Assembly (NCBI GenBank): GCA_902783545.1
Contig: CACZRD010000095.1
Location: 1-34,568, forward strand
Source: an uncultured Bacteroidales bacterium
GTDB taxonomy: Bacteria; Bacteroidota; Bacteroidia; Bacteroidales; Paludibacteraceae
Length of the DNA stretch: 34,568 nt
Direction of reading: 5' to 3'
The number at the start of each line of letters is the position of its first letter. The first letter of the stretch is position 1. The notes under the pieces were generated by a model, which had not been told where the DNA came from, ran no database searches, and was given only the letters and a program-made list of their open reading frames with translations. This document shows positions 29,344-34,568 of the stretch, piece by piece. A program made the translations under genes and the position numbers.

Positions 29344-30123
29344 ATGAAATACACCTACGAATATACGATTCGCTATCAGGATGTCGATGACACCAAGCAC
29401 CTACGCTGGGTGGCCTTGGAGGAGTTCATGCTGGAGGTAGCCGGCACCGTTGCCGATGAGCTTGGCTTCGGTATAGCTGTGCTCCATCCGCGCGAACTGA
29501 CGTGGATACTCACTCACCTCGCTATCCGGATGAGTTACATGCCTATGCCGCAGGAGCGGATCGTCATCGAGACCTGGATCGAGCAGAACGCTCACATGCT
29601 CTCTACGCGTGACTACCGCATCTACTTGAAGCCGTCATCTGATAGCAGCCGCGAGCAGTGGCGACTCATCGGCGAATGCAAGAGCGTCTGGGCGGTGCTG
29701 GATATGGAGAAGCGCGAGATAGCCAACGTCTTCGACGACCCGATCTTCGACGGCTGCGTGGATGGCGAGGTGCTGCCTATGCCCCGCGCCGCACGCGCCA
29801 TAGCTCTGCCCGACGCTCCGCGCGTGCCGTACACCATCCGCTACTCCGATCTCGACTACAACCGTCACTGCAACTCCTGCAAGTACCTCCAGGCGCTGCT
29901 TGACGCCTATCTGCCCACAGCACTGACCGCATGGCAACTCAGCCAAGCACCCGCAACCAATAGCCAAGAATCATGGCGCTTGGATATTCATTATTCCCGC
30001 GAGGTCTATGCCGGCGAACAGACATCCATCGCCTACCAGGACGAAGGTGACATCATCCGTTACCAACTCCTCAATGCCGAAGGCTTAACCTCCTGCTCCG
30101 CGACATTAGCCGTTAGCCGTTAG
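29344..30123 (+). CDS. Acyl-ACP thioesterase family protein
   Basis: 259 residues from the ATG at 29344; the open frame upstream crosses the terminator and promoter and is not coding. It has two tandem hot-dog domains. The first is YEYTIRYQDVDDTKHLRW with LTWILTHLAIRMSYMPMPQE and ETWIEQNAHMLSTRDYRI. The second is VPYTIRYSDLDYNRHCNSCK (Asp, Asn and His of the plant/bacterial acyl-ACP thioesterase pattern) with LDIHYSREVYAGEQ. The family hydrolyses acyl-ACP to free fatty acid in the cytoplasm. The last codons run into TTAGCCG repeats (LAVSR). First gene after a new promoter. Confidence 0.85.
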   Translation: MKYTYEYTIRYQDVDDTKHLRWVALEEFMLEVAGTVADELGFGIAVLHPRELTWILTHLAIRMSYMPMPQERIVIETWIEQNAHMLSTRDYRIYLKPSSDSSREQWRLIGECKSVWAVLDMEKREIANVFDDPIFDGCVDGEVLPMPRAARAIALPDAPRVPYTIRYSDLDYNRHCNSCKYLQALLDAYLPTALTAWQLSQAPATNSQESWRLDIHYSREVYAGEQTSIAYQDEGDIIRYQLLNAEGLTSCSATLAVSR

Positions 30124-30167
30124 CCTTCCAAAAACTCCAGAACATCCAGATATTCCAGAACATCCAG
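30103..30167. repeat. Repeat-filled spacer: TTAGCCG heptamers then TCCAG nonamers
   Basis: ATTAGCC, GTTAGCC, GTTAGCC cover the thioesterase stop. They are followed by a 9-nt array with TCCAA/TCCAG at 30127, 30136, 30145, 30154 and 30163. Confidence 0.8.
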
Positions 30168-30184
30168 CCAAAATAATAATCATC

Positions 30185-30670
30185 ATGACTTCCTCTCCCC
30201 AAAAGCGCCCTGCGGAACTTGAATGCGACGTCGTGCGTTTCCAGAACAACAAAGACAAGTGGATAGCGTTCATCGGACTGCTTGACGGCCGCCCCTACGA
30301 GATCTTCACCGGACTTGCTGACGACGACGAGGGACTGCTCATCCCCAAGTCGGTCAACAAAGGCAAGATCATCAAGGTCGTACAGGAAGACGGTACGAAA
30401 CGTTACGACTTCCAGTTCGTCAACACACGCGGATTCAAGACCACGATGGAAGGACTCAGTTATAAGTTCGACAAAGAGTACTGGAACTACGCCAAACTGA
30501 TCTCCGGCGTGCTACGCTATAAGATGCCTATCGATCAGGTGATCAAGATGATCTCCGGTCTGCAGATGGATTCGGATAGCATCAACTCGTGGAAAGTCGG
30601 CGTTGAACGTGCCCTGAAGAAGTACCTCCCCGCTGACCAACAAGCCGAGGAGGAGCCCCTTAACCTCTAA
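30185..30670 (+). CDS. Orphan domain resembling the C-terminal part of adenosylcobalamin-type ribonucleotide reductase
   Basis: 161 residues starting MTSSPQKRPAELECDVVRFQ. Segments WIAFIGLLDGRPYEIFTGL, LIPKSVNKGKIIKVV, RYDFQFVNTRGFKTTMEGLS, and YWNYAKLISGVLRYKMPIDQ with INSWKVGVERALKKYLP match, from memory, the region after the catalytic barrel in large B12-dependent ribonucleotide reductases of Bacteroidales. The catalytic domain is absent, and so is the CxxC zinc-ribbon tail those proteins end with. The frame is clean with its own ATG, so it may be a stand-alone protein rather than debris. What it does alone is unknown. It lies between the thioesterase and RNase R genes, in spacers made of short repeats. 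Confidence 0.6.
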   Translation: MTSSPQKRPAELECDVVRFQNNKDKWIAFIGLLDGRPYEIFTGLADDDEGLLIPKSVNKGKIIKVVQEDGTKRYDFQFVNTRGFKTTMEGLSYKFDKEYWNYAKLISGVLRYKMPIDQVIKMISGLQMDSDSINSWKVGVERALKKYLPADQQAEEEPLNL

Positions 30671-30684
30671 CCCCTAACCCGAAC
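30661..30684. repeat. TAACCCC-type 7-nt repeats before the RNase R start
   Basis: CTTAACC, TCTAACC, CCTAACC, CGAAC, then ATG. They run from the end of the preceding gene to the start codon. Confidence 0.65.
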
Positions 30685-32502
30685 ATGCACGAACGATTAG
30701 TAGGAACAATCATCCTCTCCCGCTACGGCGCAGAGGTGCTGACGGACAACAAGGTCGTCAGCGAGAATATCGCTATCCCGCCGCGTTACCTGCGCGGCGC
30801 AACGGATGGCGATAAGGTCATCGTCGAGATCCTCCGTCCTGCCACACGCAAGCAGCCGCCCATGGGCAAGATCGTTGATGTGCTCGGGCACAGTGGTGAG
30901 AACGATACCGAGATGCACGCTATCCTCGCCGAGTACGGTCTGCCGTACGACTATCCCAAGCAGGCGGAGCAGCAGGCCGCAGAGATAGACTCGGATATCT
31001 CGACGCAGGAGATTTACCGCCGCCGTGATATGCGCGATATCCTCACCTTCACCATCGACCCCTTCGATGCCAAAGACTTCGATGACGCACTCTCGTTCCA
31101 AATAATTAAATCGCCCAATGGGGAAACAAATGGTCAAATGGTAAATGACCAAATGGTAAATTATGAAATTGGCGTGCACATTGCCGATGTCACCCATTAC
31201 ATCGAGCAGGGCTCGCTCCTTGACGAGGAAGCCTACAACCGCGCCACATCGGTCTATCTCGTAGATCGCACGATACCGATGCTGCCGGAGCGTCTGTGCA
31301 ACGAGCTCTGCTCCCTGCGCCCGAACGAAGACAAACTGACTATGTCCGTCATCTTCACCATGGACGCCAAAGCCAAAGTGCTCAAGCATAAGATCTGCCG
31401 CACGATCATCCGCTCCGACGCCCGCCTCGACTACGACCAGGCACAAGCCATCATCGATGCAGCCAATGGCCAACAGCCAACAGCCAACAGCCAACAGCCA
31501 ATAGCCAACAGCCAAGTGGAATCCGCCATCACAGAGTTGAATAAACTCGCCGGCATCCTCCGCGAGGAGCGTTTCCGCCACGGAGCGATAGACTTCGAGC
31601 GCGAGGAGATCAAAGTCCTCGTTGATGAACAAGGCAAGCCCACCGGCTTCAAACTCGAAGAGTCAACGCCTTCCCACCACCTCATCGAGGAGTTCATGCT
31701 GCTCGCCAACCGCACCGTAGCCCAGCAACTGTCCGGCACAAACAAAGATGTCGTCTATCGTGTGCACGACGTGCCTGATCCCGACAAGATTGAGGCGCTC
31801 AGTAAGTTCGTTCACCAGTTCGGCTACTCGATGCATCTGCCCAAACGCGATCAGAAGAACGAGAATGGCACGCGCTCCGCTACCAAAGCCATCAAACAGC
31901 TGCTCGCAGACAGTACCGGATCGGTTGAACAGGAACTCATACACACCCTCGCTATCCGCACAATGCCCAAAGCCGTCTATTCGACGCATAACATCGGGCA
32001 CTACGGGCTTGCGTTCCCTTACTACACCCACTTCACATCGCCGATTCGCCGCTACCCCGACATGATGGTGCATCGCCTCGTGTCGAAATACTTGCTCTCC
32101 GGCAAAGCGCAATCCACGATCGGCGATCTGGAAGAGGCCTGCCGCCATTGCTCCGACCGCGAGCAGCTTGCTGTGGCCGCCGAGCGCGCTTCGGTTAAGT
32201 ACAAACAAGCCGAGTGGATGGAGCAACATCTGGGTGAGACCTTCGACGGCATCGTCAGCGGCGTAACGGAATACGGCGTGTATGTCCAACTCGCTGACAA
32301 CCATTGCGAGGGACTGCTCCACGCACGGGATCTCGGTGGCGAGGAGTTCTGGGCGTACAGCGAAGATGAGTATAGCCTCATCAACGAACGCACGGGCGAA
32401 CGACTCACCCTTGGCGACAAGATCCGCGTCGAAGTACTGCGTGCCGACGCACTGCGCCGGCAGATAGCCTTCCGGCGAGCTACAACAACACAGAAACGAT
32501 GA
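30685..32502 (+). CDS. rnr: Ribonuclease R-type 3'-5' exoribonuclease, short form
   Basis: 605 residues. The RNB catalytic domain has DPFDAKDFDDALSF (about 126-139; metal-binding Asp residues), EIGVHIADVTHYIEQGSLLD, RTIPMLPERLCNELCSLRPN, EEFMLLANRTVAQQL and FTSPIRRYPDMMVHRL. An S1 domain (GIVSGVTEYGVYVQLADNHC) is at the C-terminus. It degrades structured RNA. The protein starts within a cold-shock-like domain, whereas most Bacteroidales RNase R proteins are about 100 residues longer and carry an N-terminal winged-helix/CSD part. The ATG at 30685 follows a repeat spacer and no upstream frame supplies the missing part. Two repeat-coded insertions occur (about 31107-31165 and 31461-31516). Confidence 0.9.
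   Translation: MHERLVGTIILSRYGAEVLTDNKVVSENIAIPPRYLRGATDGDKVIVEILRPATRKQPPMGKIVDVLGHSGENDTEMHAILAEYGLPYDYPKQAEQQAAEIDSDISTQEIYRRRDMRDILTFTIDPFDAKDFDDALSFQIIKSPNGETNGQMVNDQMVNYEIGVHIADVTHYIEQGSLLDEEAYNRATSVYLVDRTIPMLPERLCNELCSLRPNEDKLTMSVIFTMDAKAKVLKHKICRTIIRSDARLDYDQAQAIIDAANGQQPTANSQQPIANSQVESAITELNKLAGILREERFRHGAIDFEREEIKVLVDEQGKPTGFKLEESTPSHHLIEEFMLLANRTVAQQLSGTNKDVVYRVHDVPDPDKIEALSKFVHQFGYSMHLPKRDQKNENGTRSATKAIKQLLADSTGSVEQELIHTLAIRTMPKAVYSTHNIGHYGLAFPYYTHFTSPIRRYPDMMVHRLVSKYLLSGKAQSTIGDLEEACRHCSDREQLAVAAERASVKYKQAEWMEQHLGETFDGIVSGVTEYGVYVQLADNHCEGLLHARDLGGEEFWAYSEDEYSLINERTGERLTLGDKIRVEVLRADALRRQIAFRRATTTQKR
31107..31165 (+). repeat. AAATGGT-type repeats inside rnr
   Basis: Copies of CAAATGGT/TAAATGG/CCAAATGG encode NGETNGQMVNDQMVNYEIG, interrupting the stretch between DALSF and EIGVHIADV of the catalytic domain. 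Confidence 0.65.
31461..31516 (+). repeat. Eight AGCCAAC 7-nt repeats inside rnr
   Basis: AGCCAAT, GGCCAAC, AGCCAAC x3, AGCCAAT, AGCCAAC, AGCCAAG in perfect 7-nt register. They encode NGQQPTANSQQPIANSQ in the RNB domain. The array passes through all three frames without a stop. Confidence 0.92.
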
Positions 32503-32813
32503 ATGAGTTTTTAGAGAAAGAAGAACAGGTGCTCAAGATGCTCAAGACCGTCTATGACCCTGAGATACCGGTGAACATCTACGACCTCGGACTGATATAC
32601 CGCATCGATATTTCCGACGATGGCGTCTGTGCCATCGATATGACCCTCACAGCCCCGAGCTGCCCGGCGTCGGACTTCCTCATGGAAGATATCCGCCAGA
32701 AGGTCGGCACCGTTGAGGGGATAACCCGTGTGGATGTCCAACTTGTCTTCGAACCCGAATGGACGAAAGACATGATGTCCGAAGAAGCCAAACTTGAGTT
32801 GGGTTTTTTGTAG
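32499..32813 (+). CDS. MIP18/SufT-like iron-sulfur cluster assembly factor (DUF59)
   Basis: 104 residues. The family signature is clear: LKTVYDPEIPVNIYDLGLIY (about 15-34) and MTLTAPSCPASDFLMEDI with the conserved Cys (about 54), then VDVQLVFEPEWTKDMMSEEA. Relatives (SufT, PaaD, MIP18) help mature Fe-S proteins in the cytoplasm. The start overlaps the rnr stop by four bases (ATGA), so the two are translationally coupled. The other suf genes are not in the window, so the specific name is left open. Confidence 0.88.
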   Translation: MNEFLEKEEQVLKMLKTVYDPEIPVNIYDLGLIYRIDISDDGVCAIDMTLTAPSCPASDFLMEDIRQKVGTVEGITRVDVQLVFEPEWTKDMMSEEAKLELGFL

Positions 32814-32866
32814 CCGTTAGCCATTAGCCATTGGCAGCCAAAAGCCAACGGCCAACAGCCAAAGTG
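32812..32866. repeat. AGCCRWY-type repeats in the spacer before lpxH
   Basis: AGCCGTT, AGCCATT, AGCCATT, GGC, AGCCAAA, AGCCAAC, GGCCAAC, AGCCAAA. They fill almost the whole 58-nt spacer. Confidence 0.85.
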
Positions 32867-32871
32867 AAAAT

Positions 32872-33666
32872 ATGCAATATTTTTTGAGTGACGCACATAT
32901 AGGCAGCCGTGCGATGGACGATCCGCAGCACCAGCAGCGCTTCGTCAACTTGCTCCGGCAATTGGCGCAAGACGCGACGGCAATCTACCTGCTGGGCGAC
33001 ATCTTCGACTTTTGGAGCGAGTACTTCTGGCGCGACTCATCGAAGCAGGAGTATGAGCCCCTGCTGACTTGTCTGCGCTCCATCACCGATGCCGGTATAC
33101 CGGTGCATTACTTCATCGGCAACCACGACATCTGGACGTACGGCAAGTTAGCCAAGCGCACCGGCGTCATCGTGCACCGTAAGCCCGAGCTCATGGTCAT
33201 AGCCGGCAAACGCTGCCTGCTCGCGCACGGCGACGGGCTCGTTCCTTCCAATTACCTCAGCCAATTCCCGCGTGAGGTGCAGAAGAAGATCCGCTCGTTC
33301 ATGCGCCTGCGCCGACTCTTCCATAACCCTCTCGCCCAATTCCTTTTCCGCCTCGTGCCCCCGGCACTTGGCAACAGGGTAGGTTACAACTGGGCACGTC
33401 AGTCCCGCCTCAAGGAGCTTGCCAACCCCTGCCCCTACAAAGGCGAAAACCACGAGGAGCTCGTCCTCTACGCCAAGGAACAATCACAAATCACCAATCA
33501 CCAATCACAAATAGACTACTACATCTTCGGCCATCGCCACATCGAGCTCGACCTCGAGCTGGCAACCGGTGCCCGCGTTATCATCCTCGGTGACTGCTTC
33601 CGCCAATGGACATATGCCGCCATGACCGAACAAGGTGCCCTTTCCCTCTGCGCCCTTGATGATTAG
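32872..33666 (+). CDS. lpxH: UDP-2,3-diacylglucosamine diphosphatase
   Basis: 264 residues of the calcineurin-like metallophosphoesterase fold. The metal ligands are present: SDAHIG (D7, H9), LLGDIFDFW (about 41-49), IGNHDIW (about 82-88), LAHGDGL and FGHRHIE (about 219-225). LpxH hydrolyses UDP-2,3-diacylglucosamine to lipid X in lipid A synthesis at the inner membrane. The length and the FDFWSEY segment fit LpxH-type Bacteroidetes enzymes. A 7-nt repeat array (33482-33516) encodes KEQSQITNHQSQI just before the GHRH motif. Confidence 0.88.
   Translation: MQYFLSDAHIGSRAMDDPQHQQRFVNLLRQLAQDATAIYLLGDIFDFWSEYFWRDSSKQEYEPLLTCLRSITDAGIPVHYFIGNHDIWTYGKLAKRTGVIVHRKPELMVIAGKRCLLAHGDGLVPSNYLSQFPREVQKKIRSFMRLRRLFHNPLAQFLFRLVPPALGNRVGYNWARQSRLKELANPCPYKGENHEELVLYAKEQSQITNHQSQIDYYIFGHRHIELDLELATGARVIILGDCFRQWTYAAMTEQGALSLCALDD
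33482..33516 (+). repeat. Five AATCACM 7-nt repeats inside lpxH
   Basis: AATCACA, AATCACC, AATCACC, AATCACA, AATAGAC in perfect register. They encode QSQITNHQSQID. Confidence 0.85.
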
Positions 33667-33721
33667 CCCAGATAATCCAGATAATCCAGATAATCCAGAA
33701 TATCCAGTAACTCCAGCAACT
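33667..33721. repeat. Six 9-nt repeats (CCAGATAAT type) before mazG
   Basis: TCCAG at 33676, 33685, 33694, 33703 and 33712, with a CCCAG at 33667. Exact 9-nt period ending at the ATG of mazG. Same TCCAG core as 30127-30167. Confidence 0.88.
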
Positions 33722-34492
33722 ATGCACACACGCGAAGAACAATTAGCAGCATTTGACCGCCTGCTGACCATAATGGACGAACTCCGGGAACGTTGCCCGT
33801 GGGATCACAAGCAGACCTTTGACAGCCTGCGCGAGAATACTATCGAGGAGACCTTCGAACTTGCCAATGCTATATCCAAACATGACATGACGGAAATCTC
33901 CAAAGAACTCGGCGATGTCCTTCTGCACGTAGTCTTCTATGCGAAGATGGGCAGCGAGAACGGCGACTTCGATATAGCCGATGTCTGCAATCGCCTTTGC
34001 GACAAACTGATCTTCCGTCACCCGCACGTCTATGGCGAACAGGCTGCGGCGAATGCCGAGGAAGTGAGCAAACTGTGGGAACAAGTCAAACTCAAGGAGA
34101 AAGGCGGCAACAAAACCGTCCTCGGAGGTATACCTGATTCCCTTCCCTCACTCGTCAAAGCCTACCGCATACAGGACAAAGTCGCCAATGTCGGCTTTGA
34201 CTGGGAAAAACGCGAAGACGTCTGGGACAAAGTAAAAGAAGAGATAGCTGAGTTTGAAGAAGATCCATCGGAAGCAGAACTCGGTGATGTCCTGTTTGCC
34301 CTCATCAACGCCGCACGGCTATATAAACTGAGGCCGGATAATGCGTTGGAGCAAACGAACATCAAATTCATGCGTCGATTCAATTATATAGAGCAGCGCG
34401 CCAAAGAGCAAGGACGCGACCTCAAAGACATGACCCTGGATGAAATGGAAGCGCTCTGGCAGGAAGCCAAAGCGCTTGAACGTGCGGCATAA
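33722..34492 (+). CDS. mazG: Nucleoside triphosphate pyrophosphohydrolase MazG
   Basis: 256 residues from the ATG at 33722; the longer frame from 33635 runs through the 9-nt array (PDNPDNPDNPEYP) and is rejected. Two MazG units are present. The first has RERCPWDHKQTFDSLRENTI, EETFELANAI and ELGDVLLHVVFYAKMG (acidic magnesium ligands). The second has VKEEIAEFEEDPSEAELGD and FALINAARLY. The enzyme hydrolyses (d)NTPs to monophosphates and pyrophosphate. The last ten bases overlap the 3' end of the convergent tRNA-Leu gene. Confidence 0.93.
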   Translation: MHTREEQLAAFDRLLTIMDELRERCPWDHKQTFDSLRENTIEETFELANAISKHDMTEISKELGDVLLHVVFYAKMGSENGDFDIADVCNRLCDKLIFRHPHVYGEQAAANAEEVSKLWEQVKLKEKGGNKTVLGGIPDSLPSLVKAYRIQDKVANVGFDWEKREDVWDKVKEEIAEFEEDPSEAELGDVLFALINAARLYKLRPDNALEQTNIKFMRRFNYIEQRAKEQGRDLKDMTLDEMEALWQEAKALERAA

Positions 34493-34564
34493 AAGACTCG
34501 AACTTTCACTCCGTGAGGAACCAGATCCTAAGTCTGGCGCGTCTACCAATTCCGCCAATGCCGC
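34483..34564 (-). tRNA. tRNA-Leu (anticodon UAG)
   Basis: Read on the minus strand, 82 nt fold as a class II tRNA. The acceptor GCGGCAT pairs with ATGCCGC and the discriminator is A. The D arm is GCG...CGC with GAATTGGTAGA in the loop. The anticodon arm is CCAGA-CTTAGGA-TCTGG, anticodon TAG. A long variable arm (TCC-TCAC-GGA) is present. The T arm is GAAAG-TTCGAGT-CTTTT. CCA is not encoded. Anticodon UAG decodes CUN leucine codons. Confidence 0.93.
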
Positions 34565-34568
34565 AAAC

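Noticed and set aside
31461-31516. Possible mini-CRISPR or insertion sequence in rnr
   Set aside because: The repeats are contiguous 7-mers without spacers, terminal inverted repeats or target duplication.
33635-33721. N-terminal PDNPDNPDN extension of MazG
   Set aside because: It is the translation of the 9-nt spacer array overlapping the end of lpxH; the MazG family starts at 33722.

Overview
The window looks like the chromosome of a member of the Bacteroidales, probably uncultured. Several core promoters match the Bacteroidetes consensus (-33 TTTG, 19-20 nt spacer, -7 TAnnTTTG). Most start codons have no obvious Shine-Dalgarno sequence. The gene families are also typical: a golvesin-domain amidase, paired OPX lipoproteins with a Wzc-type tyrosine kinase, LpxH, a RibBA fusion, an acyl-ACP thioesterase, and a secreted protein with Listeria-Bacteroides (InlB-type) repeats.

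Layout. 1-465: 3' end of htpG, then a bidirectional terminator. 518-2494 (minus): rplU-rpmA-serS. 2495-2863: divergent promoter region. 2864-10699 (plus): wbpB-like dehydrogenase, two OPX lipoproteins, Wzc-like tyrosine kinase, prfA, rsmE and a PAP2 phosphatase, mostly abutting or overlapping by 1 nt. 10617-11003 (minus): small exported protein. 11034-12299: LolC/E-type permease. 12301-16426 (minus): golvesin/amidase protein and RlmD-type methyltransferase. A tight divergent promoter separates these from cdd, an LptF/G-type permease, ribBA, an exported low-complexity protein and a phosphopantetheinyl transferase (16576-22095). 22124-24115: an unrecognised gene and a winged-helix protein carrying palindromic DNA repeats inside its gene. 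24436-24587: a promoter enclosed by a perfect 16-bp inverted repeat, upstream of a 1472-residue surface protein (24663-29081) and a 32-codon ORF. 29344-34492: thioesterase, an orphan ribonucleotide-reductase-like C-terminal domain, a short RNase R, a MIP18/SufT-like protein, LpxH and MazG. A complete tRNA-Leu(UAG) closes the window on the minus strand and overlaps the end of mazG.

Main points of interest. (1) The 16-bp inverted repeats around the surface-protein promoter have the architecture of a Bacteroides invertible (phase-variable) promoter, here in the ON orientation. (2) The winged-helix gene holds five GACAAWTTGTC-like palindromes about 21 bp apart in its linker-coding region. The last copy is read in a different frame, so the DNA is repeated independently of the peptide; this recalls the lambda O gene/origin arrangement. 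(3) Two terminator hairpins carry the next promoter's -33 TTTG in their loop. (4) Degenerate 7-nt and 9-nt tandem repeats (AGCCRWY and others) fill operon spacers and sit inside several housekeeping genes, and a 22-nt sequence is shared between ribBA and the phosphopantetheinyl transferase gene.

All family calls come from reading the translated sequence and remembered family motifs; no database search was run.
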